From: Bacteroidales bacterium
GTDB lineage: Bacteria > Bacteroidota > Bacteroidia > Bacteroidales > Rikenellaceae
NCBI GenBank assembly: GCA_910574205.1
Contig: CAJSYJ010000002.1
Span: 310,001-374,000 of the forward strand
Length of the DNA: 64,000 nt
Direction of reading: 5' to 3'
The notes under the pieces are model-generated. The model saw only the letters and a program-made list of their open reading frames with translations, had not been told where the DNA came from and made no database searches. The position numbers and the translations under genes are program-made. Shown here in pieces: positions 38,225-47,206 of the stretch (within the stretch, counting starts at the first letter, position 1; each line of letters starts with the position of its first letter).

Positions 38225-38279
38225 CAAAATTCGGCAATAAACAAAAGGGGCTTTAACAACTCACTACGTGACTCACGTA
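38225..38279 (-). promoter_or_regulatory. xis2c promoter with candidate RteC operator
   Basis: An imperfect -7 box GAATTTTG lies at 38225-38232 on the minus strand, with no proper -33 box, as expected of an activator-dependent promoter. Upstream at 38265-38279 is a perfect palindrome TACGTGA-C-TCACGTA with a further TCAC half-site beside it. In CTnDOT, RteC binds inverted half-sites just upstream of the xis2c promoter. Confidence 0.65.
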
Positions 38280-38371
38280 AGATTTTTGCGGAAGATGGCT
38301 CCGTAACCCGGTCAAACGGCGCAACAGGCAGCCTTTCAGCGGAAAACGATACGTCTTGTATGCCGTTTCGT

Positions 38372-38379
38372 TACCTTTG
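38372..38379 (+). promoter_or_regulatory. -7 box for the divergent helix-turn-helix genes
   Basis: TACCTTTG (then CGG) matches TAnnTTTG and lies 18 bp before the ATG at 38398. It faces away from xis2c, so the two transcripts diverge around the candidate RteC site. Confidence 0.6.
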
Positions 38380-38397
38380 CGGCAAACTCTAAATGAC

Positions 38398-38697
38398 ATG
38401 AATATGGAAATAGTATCTATCGAGAAAAAGACTTTCGAGATGATGGTGGCGGCATTCGGCGCACTCTCGGAGAAGGTCGCCGCCCTGAGGCGCAAAAGCG
38501 ACACGGGGCGCATGGAAAGATGGCTCACGGGCGAGGAGGTCTGCGGGCAGTTGAGAATAAGCCCGCGCACGTTGCAGACGCTGCGTGACAGGCGGCTTAT
38601 CGGCTACTCGCAGATAAACCGCAGGTTCTATTACAAGCCAGAGGAGGTGAAGCGGCTGATACCGCTTGTCGGCACGCTCTATCCGCACGGCAGATGA
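38398..38697 (+). CDS. Small helix-turn-helix protein
   Basis: A 99-aa protein starting MNMEIVSIEKKTFEMMVAAF, with a helical N-terminus and an excisionase/MerR-like helix-turn-helix (TGEEVCGQLRISPRTLQTLRDRRLIGYSQINRRFYY). It resembles Xis2c/Xis2d in design but is on the opposite strand. It may be another directionality factor or a regulator. It sits right behind a good -7 box. Confidence 0.82.
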   Translation: MNMEIVSIEKKTFEMMVAAFGALSEKVAALRRKSDTGRMERWLTGEEVCGQLRISPRTLQTLRDRRLIGYSQINRRFYYKPEEVKRLIPLVGTLYPHGR

Positions 38698-38728
38698 TTT
38701 GATTTATTCACCCACTGAATCCGAAGTT

Positions 38729-39034
38729 ATGATGAACGAGAACAACGATGTTTTTACGATGGAAGACGAGCCGATAGCCTCTGTGGTGCAGGATATGCGC
38801 AAAGGCTCGAAATGGCTGTCCGCATTTCTGGAAAGCTACCGTCCTCCGCTGGACGGGGAACGTTACCTGACGGACGGCGAGGTGTCGGAACTGCTCCGTG
38901 TGAGCCGGCGCACCTTGCAGGAATACCGCAACAACCGCGTGTTGCCCTTCATACTTTTGGGAGGGAAGGTGCTTTACCCGGAAACGGGGCTGCGCGGGGT
39001 ACTGGAAGCGAACTACCGCAAGCCGCTGGAGTGA
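38729..39034 (+). CDS. Small helix-turn-helix protein
   Basis: A 101-aa acidic protein whose C-terminal half is a helix-turn-helix of the same type (LTDGEVSELLRVSRRTLQEYRNNRVLPFILLGGKVLYPE). The start is set at ATG 38729, where the recurring motif CCACTGAATCCGAAGTT ends at the base before. It follows the other helix-turn-helix gene after 31 bp and is closed by a terminator. Likely DNA-binding; the target is unknown. Confidence 0.82.
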   Translation: MMNENNDVFTMEDEPIASVVQDMRKGSKWLSAFLESYRPPLDGERYLTDGEVSELLRVSRRTLQEYRNNRVLPFILLGGKVLYPETGLRGVLEANYRKPLE

Positions 39035-39049
39035 GGCGGTTTCATGAAA

Positions 39050-39091
39050 AAGTAAACGGGTGACACCTTTTGTGGTGCTACCCGTTTACTT
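39050..39091. terminator. Bidirectional terminator
   Basis: AAGTAAACGGGT (39050-39061) pairs perfectly with ACCCGTTTACTT (39080-39091), with an inner CACC/GGTG stem. It lies between the convergent helix-turn-helix gene and the RhuM-like gene. Confidence 0.85.
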
Positions 39092-39111
39092 GTCTTATGG
39101 GGTATGTGCAA

Positions 39112-39474
39112 TCAGCAATACCCGGCTTTTCCGTTCTGTATGAACATCACGTATGTCTGCCGTTTCTCTTGTGAGAGTGCCTTTCCCACCAGCCATGTGC
39201 GGAACAGGTGGGTGTTGTAGGTATTCACCCTGAAAGCGACCGGGATGATGATTTCAAGGGCGTACACGTCCGCGTGCAGCCCGTTTTCAAGCTGCATGTA
39301 GCGGCACACCTCGTAGTCGTTCAGCACGTCCGACTTGCGGACGGCTCTGATGGCGGCGTTCACTGCCGGGACGGTCGTATGGAACAATCCGGCTATTTCG
39401 GTGGCGGTCATCCACACGTCGTTACCGGTTACGCTGACTGCCTTGTCCTCGATGATGATTGTGTCACGTTTCAT
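39112..39474 (-). CDS. RhuM-like / KilA-type small protein
   Basis: A 120-aa protein starting MKRDTIIIEDKAVSVTGNDV. The pattern WMTATEIAGLFHTTVPAVNAAIRAVRKSDVLNDYEV is a winged-helix element, and LEIIIPVAFRVNTYNTHLFRTW matches the RhuM/virulence-protein family (IALGYRVNS... in relatives). It is shorter than full RhuM proteins (about 300 aa). It lies 11 bp downstream of int on the same strand and probably shares its transcript. Function unknown. Confidence 0.7.
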   Translation of the reverse strand: MKRDTIIIEDKAVSVTGNDVWMTATEIAGLFHTTVPAVNAAIRAVRKSDVLNDYEVCRYMQLENGLHADVYALEIIIPVAFRVNTYNTHLFRTWLVGKALSQEKRQTYVMFIQNGKAGYC

Positions 39475-39485
39475 GGCTTTTCTTT

Positions 39486-40721
39486 TTAGATGGTGCAACC
39501 TGCAAATTCCTCGACGCCGTTCAATCTTGCGGCAAGGTTCTCCATGTCCTGATTGAGCTTCTCTTTGGTTATCTTTGCGTAAATCTGCGTCGTCTTTATG
39601 CTCTTGTGTCCGAGCATGGAGCTGACCGTTTCGATGGGAACACCGTTGGAGAGGAATATCGTCGTGGCTGCCGTGTGGCGGCTCTGATGCCACGTGATAT
39701 GCTTGGTGATGCCGCAACGCTTGGCGACGGCACGGATACCGGCAAGGCACGTGTTATAATGCGGAACGGGAAATATCCTGCCGTCCCCGCACAGTCCCCG
39801 GTATTTGCCGATTATGCGGTTGGCGATGTCGAGCAGGCGGATGTTGGACACCACGCCCGTTTTCTGGCGGTTGATGTTTATCCACTCGTGTTCGTCGAAG
39901 TAGGTGCGGATATTCTCTTCCGTAAGGTTGCGCATATCCGCGAACGACAGCCCCGTGAAGGCGCAGAACAGGTAGAGGTCGCGGTACAATTCCTGTTTGG
40001 CGTTTTTCAGTTTCCCCTCCATCAGCAGGCGGATCTCATCTTTGGTCAGGAAACTGCGTGTTGTTTCCTCCTTCTTGATTTCATACTCGCGGAACGGGTC
40101 GCGCGTCAGCCACTCGTTGTTGATGGCGATGAATACCATCGTCCGTAACGGGCAGACGTACAGCCACACGGTATTGGTGCAGCAGTGCTTGTCCGTGCGC
40201 AGGAACATCTCGAAGTCGGAGATGAAAGCCGGGGTAAGCTCTTTTAGGGCGATGTCCTTCACATGGTAGCGGATGTCGAGGAACTCTTGCATGTGCTTGT
40301 AAACGGTGCGGTACTTCAGCAGCGTGCCTTTGGCTTTCATGCCTGCCTCCACCTGCTTCTCGTAGTCCTCGTTGTGCTGGCGGAACACCTGCATCAGCGT
40401 GTGGTAGCGGTGTTCCAGTCCGAGAAAGGCGTTCTTCACCTTCTCCGCCGTGACGAAGTTGTCACGCTCCATGATTTCCTGATAATGCCTGTTGATGCGT
40501 ACCCGCATCTTGTCAAGCATACGGTTCGTTTCGAGTGCCGCCGTGCTTCTGCCCGTGACACGTCCACCTTTGGTGTCCCACAGTTTCGGATCGACAGTCA
40601 GTTTGCAGCTGAACTGTGTCTGGCTGCCGTCCACCGTGATGCGTCCCATGACGGGAACTGTCCCGTCCTTTTTCACTACCTGACGCTTGAGGTAGTAGAT
40701 TACTGAAAATGTACTCTTCAT
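39486..40721 (-). CDS. int: IntDOT-type tyrosine recombinase
   Basis: A 411-aa integrase, the length of IntDOT. The start MKSTFSVIYYLKRQVVKKDG is chosen for that reason. The catalytic residues are in place: R247, H345, R348, H372 and nucleophile Y381 (TTQIYAKI). Ser259 (TGLSF) stands where most tyrosine recombinases have the first Arg, the hallmark of IntDOT. It is divergent from the host gene and lies about 320 bp from the attachment core. It integrates and, with Xis proteins, excises the element. Confidence 0.96.
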   Translation of the reverse strand: MKSTFSVIYYLKRQVVKKDGTVPVMGRITVDGSQTQFSCKLTVDPKLWDTKGGRVTGRSTAALETNRMLDKMRVRINRHYQEIMERDNFVTAEKVKNAFLGLEHRYHTLMQVFRQHNEDYEKQVEAGMKAKGTLLKYRTVYKHMQEFLDIRYHVKDIALKELTPAFISDFEMFLRTDKHCCTNTVWLYVCPLRTMVFIAINNEWLTRDPFREYEIKKEETTRSFLTKDEIRLLMEGKLKNAKQELYRDLYLFCAFTGLSFADMRNLTEENIRTYFDEHEWININRQKTGVVSNIRLLDIANRIIGKYRGLCGDGRIFPVPHYNTCLAGIRAVAKRCGITKHITWHQSRHTAATTIFLSNGVPIETVSSMLGHKSIKTTQIYAKITKEKLNQDMENLAARLNGVEEFAGCTI

Positions 40722-41050
40722 TGTCCTTAATTTTTGGGTTTCAAAATTAGTTGGTGAAGAGTCCGGTGTTGGTACGCAAAACGGGGAGGAACGGCGCAAT
40801 CTTTTTCCGTAACCTGATTTTTCGCATGAGTTATGGATAACTCACTATTCCTTAGAGCCTTGTTTCGCTATTCGTACCCGTTTGTCGCATTTTCGGGCAT
40901 GGTTACGAACAAGTAACGTAGCGGCGTCAGGATTTGGCTTCGGCAGGGATTGTAATGGCTTCACGGATTATCGCCACTTCAACCAAAACCCTTGTAACTC
41001 AATTCTATCACTATATCTTTCCGCATTTCACTTTTTTGTAGTAACTTTGC
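40722..41050. other. Right end of the element and attachment core
   Basis: The end of the element beyond int has no gene. It holds an 18-bp palindrome TGAGTTATGGATAACTCA (40827-40844) and several GTAAC copies in both orientations (40809-40813, 40902-40906 inverted, 40913-40917, 40994-40998), candidate integrase arm sites. The sequence GTAACTTTGC at 41041-41050 matches the CTnDOT core GTANNTTTGC, and host sequence with a different composition begins after it. The exact crossover base cannot be read without the other end. Confidence 0.75.
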
Positions 41051-41063
41051 AAACAAAAAAGCC

Positions 41064-41528
41064 ATGAAAATAGATATCGAAGCACGTGTCGAAGCGGCAC
41101 GCAACAATTTTCTGTCAGGATACAACTGCGCACAGTCGGTCGTGCTGGCATACAACGATCTGCTGGGAATGGACGACCGTCTGGCGGCGACGGTCTCGGC
41201 ATCGTTCGGCGGCGGTATGGGACGCATGCGCGAAGTGTGCGGTACGGTAAGCGGCATGTCGCTGCTCGCAGGATTCATATCTCCTGCCGTCGATCCCACG
41301 AACATGTCGCAGCGCAAGGCCAACTATGCCTTAGTGCAGAACTTCGCCGAGAGTTTCCGCAGGGAGAACGGAGCCATAGTATGTCGCGAGCTTCTGGGGT
41401 TGCCGGCGGCATCATCGGAGCCACAGCCCTCGGAGCGCACTGCGGAGTACTATCGCCGCCGCCCCTGCGCCGACTACGTAGCCTCGGCGGCACGTATCGT
41501 CGGCGAGTATCTCGCGGCACAAGAGTAG
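41064..41528 (+). CDS. C_GCAxxG_C_C family protein
   Basis: A 154-aa protein with the family's conserved cysteines: GYNCAQSV near residue 21, the glycine-rich FGGGMGRMREVCGTVSG, VCRELLG and PCADYV. These form a probable redox or metal site; the family's function is unknown. Its -7 promoter box TAACTTTG is the attachment core of the integrated element, so the element sits in its promoter. It is the first chromosomal gene. Confidence 0.9.
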   Translation: MKIDIEARVEAARNNFLSGYNCAQSVVLAYNDLLGMDDRLAATVSASFGGGMGRMREVCGTVSGMSLLAGFISPAVDPTNMSQRKANYALVQNFAESFRRENGAIVCRELLGLPAASSEPQPSERTAEYYRRRPCADYVASAARIVGEYLAAQE

Positions 41529-41547
41529 AGGGGAACGGACAGCAAAA

Positions 41548-41580
41548 CGAAAGGAGTCTGCTTGCGGCAGGCTCCTTTCG
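41548..41580. terminator. Bidirectional terminator
   Basis: CGAAAGGAGTCTGC-TTGCG-GCAGGCTCCTTTCG, a 13-pair stem with one mismatch, between two convergent genes. Confidence 0.85.
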
Positions 41581-41583
41581 TCG

Positions 41584-41961
41584 TTATTCATTCTCGCGCA
41601 GACGACTCAGCGACGGTTTGTCGGCAGCGTATTCGATCATGATGCGGCTGCCGACCCTGATCCGCGGCCGCACACGCGTCGAGGTATGGCTGCCCTCGTA
41701 ACGCATGCCCTCCGCCTCATAGGTATAGCGGATCGTATAGTCCGTGCGCGGCGGCGTATGCACCGATCGCCCCGAGGGTCTGACACGCGTGTAATAGCCC
41801 TCGTGGTGCTGGGTTTCGACGGCCGTAACCGTGGCCTCAACGGCCACGGCGCCGCGTTCGAAATGCCGCCGGATGCCATAGCCGTGCAACGCAGCGCCGC
41901 CGATGAACAGCACCGCTGCCGCTATCAGGACGAGCCACAGCCTCGCACGGAACTTCTTCAT
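41584..41961 (-). CDS. DUF3592 membrane protein
   Basis: A 125-aa protein with one N-terminal membrane helix (about residues 8-28) followed by a beta-rich domain: AVEATVTAVETQHHEG, DYTIRYTYEAEGMRYEG, and VGSRIMIEYAADKPSLSRL. This order is typical of DUF3592. It starts 1 bp after the M48 protease stop codon, so the two genes are an operon. Function unknown. Confidence 0.82.
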   Translation of the reverse strand: MKKFRARLWLVLIAAAVLFIGGAALHGYGIRRHFERGAVAVEATVTAVETQHHEGYYTRVRPSGRSVHTPPRTDYTIRYTYEAEGMRYEGSHTSTRVRPRIRVGSRIMIEYAADKPSLSRLRENE

Positions 41962-41962
41962 G

Positions 41963-42751
41963 CTATCGGGCCGTCGATTCGTACTCCTCGGCCTTCTTCT
42001 TCATGCGCGCCGCGCGCTTCTCGCTGTCGGGGTGCGACGAGAACATCTTCTGTACGGTCGAGGCCTTGGCGCCCTGCGACAGCTCGACGAGTCTGTTAAG
42101 GCCGTCGGCCATGCCGTGCGGACTGAAACCGTGCTCGATGCAGAACTCGAATCCATATTCGTCAGCGGCATACTCCTGCTTCTGCGAGAACTGCGCCGAC
42201 ATGAACGCCTGCGAAAGGTCGCCCAGCTGCGACTCGGACAATTTGCCCACCGTACCGCCCACAGCTCCGGCAGCATTGCGCGCAGCCGAGGCCATATAGG
42301 CGCGTTTTATGGCGTCCTTGGAGTCGTGGTGCACGATATGTCCGATCTCATGGCCGATGATCGCCATAAGCTCGTCGTCGGTCATTATATCCATAAGCGA
42401 CGAGAATACTCTGACCGAGCCGTCGCCGCAGGCGAAAGCGTTGACGTCGATCACATCGTAAACCTTGAAGTTGAGCTGCATGCCGCCGGCCTCGGTTATA
42501 CCCTCGGTAAGGCGTTTGAGCCGTGCATCGTACTCGCCCGTATCGATCGGGTTATGGGCGTCCATCCATTCGACAGACTCGCGGCACAAGGCGGCGATAT
42601 CCTCGTCCGAGAGGGTTACGGCGGTAGCCATATCGCCAACGGCCTTCACGGCCTTTCCGGTGTCGATCTTGCGGCCGCCGATGCGCAGCTGCGCGTCGGC
42701 CGATGCGATGCAGAGAAACGACACGGCGAAAATCAATAATGTTCGTTTCAT
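41963..42751 (-). CDS. M48 family zinc metalloprotease
   Basis: A 262-aa exported protease. A signal peptide (MKRTLLIFAVSFLCIASADA) is followed by the zinc-binding HEIGHIVHH near residue 137 and a downstream Glu in EYAADEYGFEF as third ligand region, as in M48/Ste24-HtpX relatives without the membrane part. It likely acts in periplasmic protein turnover. Co-transcribed with the DUF3592 gene. Confidence 0.92.
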   Translation of the reverse strand: MKRTLLIFAVSFLCIASADAQLRIGGRKIDTGKAVKAVGDMATAVTLSDEDIAALCRESVEWMDAHNPIDTGEYDARLKRLTEGITEAGGMQLNFKVYDVIDVNAFACGDGSVRVFSSLMDIMTDDELMAIIGHEIGHIVHHDSKDAIKRAYMASAARNAAGAVGGTVGKLSESQLGDLSQAFMSAQFSQKQEYAADEYGFEFCIEHGFSPHGMADGLNRLVELSQGAKASTVQKMFSSHPDSEKRAARMKKKAEEYESTAR

Positions 42752-42798
42752 GGTCTCTTCGTTTTATCTACTTAATCGATTGATATCATATTGAAAAC

Positions 42799-42843
42799 CG
42801 TTCCGCAGTGCCGCCGCCGCTGGGCGGCGACCGCTGCGGAACG
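42799..42843 (-). terminator. Strong terminator hairpin
   Basis: CGTTCCGCAG (42799-42808) pairs with CTGCGGAACG (42834-42843), with an inner GCCGCC/GGCGGC stem; on the minus strand TTTT follows. It ends the TPR/gyrA transcript before the M48 gene. A second hairpin GGAGCCG/CGGCTCC lies at 42857-42877, just after the TPR stop codon. Confidence 0.75.
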
Positions 42844-42885
42844 ATATAATAAGAGAGGAGCCGCTTGCGACGGCTCCCGGATATG

Positions 42886-44253
42886 TTATTGTCCCATCAT
42901 CGTTTTGAAGATCTCGTTGTACTTCTCGTACTTCGACTGCATGCCCTCGTCGCGCAGACGGAAGCAGATGTTCTTCAAGTACTCGACAGTACCGGCATCC
43001 GATGAGTTGAGCTCGTGTGCCTTCTCCAACCAAGGAATAGCCTCGGCATAGACGCTGTTGATAGCGGCTGCGGCTTCGTTGTAGGCCTGATTCGACATGT
43101 TGACGTTCTTGTTCAGCTCGTCGAGCATGGCGTTGCCCTTCTCGATGAAGAAGTAGCCAGTGTAGAAGTTCGACTGGAAGTCGTCGGGACGCAGCTCGGT
43201 GCATCTCTTGAACGAAGCGATGCACTCGTCGTAGTTCTGCAACTTGAAGTATACGCGGCCACGGCCGAACCACAGATCGTAGCTGTCGGGATCGTTGGCC
43301 AGCGTAGCGTCGATCATGCTTACCAGCTCGGCGGGATCGCCCACACCCTCCTCGGCAGTGTAGAACTGCATAAGGCCGTCGAGGATCTTCTCGTTCTTGG
43401 GATAGAGCTTGATGCCCTCCAACAGAGCCTCCTTGGCCTTGGGGAAGTATACGTCGGCACCCTTCGACTTCTGGCCGTAGTAGCAGTGGAACAGATAGTA
43501 GTAGATGTTGCCGTCCTCATCCTTGAAGCCTGCGTCGAGAGCCGTTTTCAGATACTGCTCGCCCTGTGCGAACGAAGCGACGGCAGCCTCGGGATCGGTC
43601 TCGTTCTTCTGCGAAGCATCGACGGTCATCAGATAGCCGGCGATGAAGAGATATTCGGGGTTGGGCTGCTGGTTGGGCGTTATGGTCTGCGCGAGCAGAG
43701 CGTCGGCATACGACTGTGCCGCCTCGGCATACTTGCCGGTGGTCATCTGCACCTCGCCCGCCATGAGCAGTGCATCGGTTATCGATTTGAGTCCGGTAAT
43801 GATCTTGGCCTCCTGCTTGGGATCGAGCTGGTATGCCTTGGCATAGGCCTCGATAGCTGTACGATAGAGGTTGTCGCCTATCTCGCGGGTCTGCTCCCAT
43901 GCAACGACATTGCCGTTGTTGATATAGACCTTGACCCACTCGTAGTTGGCAACGATTACCGGCGAACCGCCAAGCACACCCTCCTCGACGCTGACGGGCT
44001 TGCCCATTGTCAGTTGAAGCGTCATCTCGGGAGCATTGGGGAACAGATCCTTCGTCGGCTCGGCATAAGCGTCGAAATAGATCTTACCGCGATTGATCCA
44101 TGTAGCAGCCTTGCCGTTCTTCTTGGCATCGGCGATCTCCGCATCGCTCTTGGCCATCTTGCTGCGTGCAGCATCCTGATTGACCTTCTGAGCATTTGCA
44201 GCCGGCATGGCCAGCGCCACGGCCGCCATTGCCATCAATACTAACTTTTTCAT
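42886..44253 (-). CDS. Exported tetratricopeptide repeat protein
   Basis: A 455-aa protein with a signal peptide (MKKLVLMAMAAVALAMPAANA) and helical repeats of TPR type, clearest in YDLWFGRGRVYFKLQNYDEC and DDFQSNFYTGYFFIEKGNAM. Such proteins scaffold complexes in the periplasm or outer membrane. It follows gyrA after 42 bp on the same strand and probably shares its transcript. No enzymatic motif is seen. Confidence 0.88.
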   Translation of the reverse strand: MKKLVLMAMAAVALAMPAANAQKVNQDAARSKMAKSDAEIADAKKNGKAATWINRGKIYFDAYAEPTKDLFPNAPEMTLQLTMGKPVSVEEGVLGGSPVIVANYEWVKVYINNGNVVAWEQTREIGDNLYRTAIEAYAKAYQLDPKQEAKIITGLKSITDALLMAGEVQMTTGKYAEAAQSYADALLAQTITPNQQPNPEYLFIAGYLMTVDASQKNETDPEAAVASFAQGEQYLKTALDAGFKDEDGNIYYYLFHCYYGQKSKGADVYFPKAKEALLEGIKLYPKNEKILDGLMQFYTAEEGVGDPAELVSMIDATLANDPDSYDLWFGRGRVYFKLQNYDECIASFKRCTELRPDDFQSNFYTGYFFIEKGNAMLDELNKNVNMSNQAYNEAAAAINSVYAEAIPWLEKAHELNSSDAGTVEYLKNICFRLRDEGMQSKYEKYNEIFKTMMGQ

Positions 44254-44295
44254 AATTTCAGCTATTGGTTATAATTACATCCTTTAATACTAATG

Positions 44296-46878
44296 TCATG
44301 CCTCGGCTTCGTCCTGCCCGTCGCCGCGCACCTCGGCTGCCGGCTGTACGTCGCCCTGCGGCATCTGCACTTCGGTCGCGGCATCCGTCGTCTCGGCAAT
44401 CTCCTCCTCCTCGGTTCTCGGAACGGCCGTAACCGATGCTATCGCGTCGCCGTCGCGCAGGTTGATGATGCGTACGCCCTGCGTTGCACGTCCGGCCAGA
44501 CGTATCTGATCCACGGCCGTGCGTATCGTCAGACCCGAACGGTTGATAATCATCAGATCGTTGCCGTCCGTCACGGCCTGTATCGATATCAGCTTGCCGG
44601 TCTTTTCCGTGACGTTGATCGTCTTGACACCCTTGGCGCCGCGGTTGGTAATGCGGTATTCGTCCAGATCGGTACGTTTGCCGTAACCGTTCTCGCTCAG
44701 CACCAGCACATCGCGCTTGGCATCGGGCTCGATGCAGATCATGCCGACCACCTCGTCGTCCTCCTCTATCGAAATACCCCTTACGCCCATGCTCGTGCGG
44801 CCTACGGCGCGCACCGTGCTCTCGTTGAAGCGTATCGCCTTGCCCTCGCGTGCCGCGATCATGATCTCGGCATTGCCGCTCGTGAGCTTGGCCTCCAACA
44901 ACTGGTCGCCCTCGCGTATAACGATTGCATTGACGCCGTTAGTACGCGGACGCGAATATGCTTCGAGCGCGGTCTTCTTGATCGTGCCGTCCTTGGTACA
45001 CATGACGATGTAGTTGTTGTTGATGAACTCCTCGTCGTTGAGATTCTTGACGTTGATATATGCGCGCACCTTGTCGTCGGGCTCGATCTGTATGACGTTC
45101 TGTATCGCGCGTCCCTTAGACGAGCGCGTGCCCTCGGGTATCTGGTATACCTTCAACCAGTAGCAGCGTCCCTTCTCCGTGAAGAACATCATCGTGTTGT
45201 GCATCGAGGCTACGTAGATATGCTCGATGAAGTCCTCGTCGCGCGTCGCGCTGCCCTTGGCGCCTACACCGCCACGGTTCTGCGTGCGGTACTCGGCCAG
45301 CGGCGTGCGCTTGATATAGCCCATGTGCGAAATGGTAATTACCATGTCGTCGTCGGCGTAGAAATCTTCGGGATTGAACTCCTCCGACGAGTAGATTATC
45401 TCCGAACGACGCTCGTCGCCGTACTTCTGCTTCATGTCGAGCAGCTCCTCCTTGATGATCTGCATCTGCATCTCGACACTCGCCAGAACGTTGTTGAGAT
45501 ACTCGATCGTACGCTGCAACTCGTCGCGCTCGGCCATGAGCTGCTCGCGCGACAGTCCTACCAGCGCACGCAGTCGCATCTCGACGATAGCCGCCGACTG
45601 CAACTCCGACAGATCGAAGCGCGCCTGCAACGACTGCTTGGCCTCGTCGACGGTCTTCGAAGCTCGGATGATATTGACAACCTCGTCGATGTTGTCCTGC
45701 GCCGTAATCAGACCCAGAACTATATGCAGCCGCTCTTCGGCCTTCTGCAAATCGAAGCGCGAACGACGTACCACAACGTCGTGGCGGTGCTCTATAAAGT
45801 AGTGTATCAGCTCTTTAAGATTGAGCAGACGCGGACGGCCGTTAACTAATGCGATGTTGTTCACGGCGAACGACGTCTGCAACGGGGTGTTCTTGTAAAG
45901 CGTGTTGAGAACGACGTTGGCCACGGCATCCTGTTTGAGGATCACGACGATACGCAGGCCGTTGCGGTCCGACTCGTCGTTGATGTACGATATGCCCTCG
46001 ATCTTCTTCTCGTTGATAAGGTCGGCGATCTTCTTAATCATCTCGGCCTTGTTGACCATGTAGGGGATCTCGGTTATGACGATGCACTCCCTGCCGGAGG
46101 GCGTATGCTCGATCTCGGTCTTGGCGCGCATCACGACGCGGCCGCGACCCGTCATCAGCGCCTCCCTGACACCCTCGTAGCCGTATATGATAGCACCAGT
46201 CGGGAAGTCGGGGCCCTTGACATACTGTATGAGATCCTCGCACTCGATCTCGGGATTGTCGATATAGGCGCAGCAGGCATCGACCACCTCGCCCAGATTG
46301 TGCGGCGCCATATTGGTCGCCATACCTACGGCGATACCGCTCGTACCGTTGACAAGAAGCAACGGAATCTTCGTCGGCAGCACGGTAGGCTCCTTGATAG
46401 TATCGTCGAAGTTGAGCGTCCAGTCGATCGTCTCCTTCTCGATGTCTGCCATTACCTCGTCGGTAATCTTCTGCATGCGTGCCTCGGTATAACGCATGGC
46501 CGCAGGCGAGTCGCCGTCCATCGAACCGAAGTTACCCTGACCCTCGACCAGCGGATAGCGCATCGACCAGTCCTGAGCCATACGCACCATAGCTTCGTAT
46601 ACCGAGCTGTCGCCGTGGGGGTGGAACTTACCGAGCACGTCACCGACGATACGGGCGCTCTTACGCGTGGGTTTGTCCGAGTAGAGATTCAACTCGGCGC
46701 TCATATCGTAAAGTATGCGACGATGCACGGGCTTCAATCCGTCTCTGACATCGGGCAGCGCACGCGACACTATGACCGACATCGAATAGTCGATATAGGC
46801 GGACTTCATCTGCTCTTCAAGATTGACCGGAACGATACGTCCGACCAAACCGGCATTCTTCTCCTCTTCTGTCAACAT
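44296..46878 (-). CDS. gyrA: DNA gyrase subunit A
   Basis: An 860-aa type IIA topoisomerase subunit. The quinolone-determining segment reads [17 protein letters not shown] near residue 85, with the resistance-linked Ser unchanged; the active-site Tyr is in AMRYTEAR near 128. The C-terminal beta-propeller has the GyrA-box-like [10 protein letters not shown] near 525, which separates it from ParC. The C-terminal tail is acidic. It acts with GyrB, encoded elsewhere, to introduce negative supercoils. Confidence 0.97.
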   Translation of the reverse strand: MLTEEEKNAGLVGRIVPVNLEEQMKSAYIDYSMSVIVSRALPDVRDGLKPVHRRILYDMSAELNLYSDKPTRKSARIVGDVLGKFHPHGDSSVYEAMVRMAQDWSMRYPLVEGQGNFGSMDGDSPAAMRYTEARMQKITDEVMADIEKETIDWTLNFDDTIKEPTVLPTKIPLLLVNGTSGIAVGMATNMAPHNLGEVVDACCAYIDNPEIECEDLIQYVKGPDFPTGAIIYGYEGVREALMTGRGRVVMRAKTEIEHTPSGRECIVITEIPYMVNKAEMIKKIADLINEKKIEGISYINDESDRNGLRIVVILKQDAVANVVLNTLYKNTPLQTSFAVNNIALVNGRPRLLNLKELIHYFIEHRHDVVVRRSRFDLQKAEERLHIVLGLITAQDNIDEVVNIIRASKTVDEAKQSLQARFDLSELQSAAIVEMRLRALVGLSREQLMAERDELQRTIEYLNNVLASVEMQMQIIKEELLDMKQKYGDERRSEIIYSSEEFNPEDFYADDDMVITISHMGYIKRTPLAEYRTQNRGGVGAKGSATRDEDFIEHIYVASMHNTMMFFTEKGRCYWLKVYQIPEGTRSSKGRAIQNVIQIEPDDKVRAYINVKNLNDEEFINNNYIVMCTKDGTIKKTALEAYSRPRTNGVNAIVIREGDQLLEAKLTSGNAEIMIAAREGKAIRFNESTVRAVGRTSMGVRGISIEEDDEVVGMICIEPDAKRDVLVLSENGYGKRTDLDEYRITNRGAKGVKTINVTEKTGKLISIQAVTDGNDLMIINRSGLTIRTAVDQIRLAGRATQGVRIINLRDGDAIASVTAVPRTEEEEIAETTDAATEVQMPQGDVQPAAEVRGDGQDEAEA

Positions 46879-46920
46879 TTGGTATCTGTTTTAATTCATT
46901 TCCTATATATAATATAGTTG

Positions 46921-46928
46921 CAAAAATA
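46921..46928 (-). promoter_or_regulatory. gyrA -7 promoter box
   Basis: TATTTTTG followed by C on the minus strand, 42 bp before the gyrA ATG. A TTG sits about 20 bp further upstream as a weak -33 box. Confidence 0.65.
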
Positions 46929-47206
46929 GTGTTTATTTCGCAAATAAGCAATTCCGCGGCACCGTTTTTTGTCCGAGGCCGATCATTGGAGGAGCGCAGA
47001 TGCCGTTTACGGCCGTTTTCAGGCGATCTGAGCCACTCGGAGCGCATGCCCCGACACCCTGTCGGGAGCAGAGCGCAGCCCGGCCGCCGTTCTTAACCCC
47101 GGCGCCCGGCACCGCCGCACAAAAAAACACCCCGCAGGCCGCTCGGCCTGCGAGGTATGCGTAAGGTCCAGGCCTCGTGCGGCCGAAAAACAGGATGCGT
47201 CCGATA
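46929..47206 (-). terminator. Intergenic region with terminator of the DUF4465 gene
   Basis: The hairpin CGCAGGCC-GCTC-GGCCTGCG (47133-47152) is followed on the minus strand by TTTTTTT (plus 47121-47127), ending the upstream transcript. The rest of this GC-rich stretch shows no gene. Confidence 0.75.

Noticed and set aside
40000..40050. Integrase inactivated because the first catalytic Arg is Ser259
   Set aside because: This is the normal state of IntDOT-type recombinases; all other catalytic residues are present.
46600..46640. Quinolone-resistance change in GyrA
   Set aside because: The key Ser is present; the Glu in place of Asp nearby is acidic and likely natural in this group.
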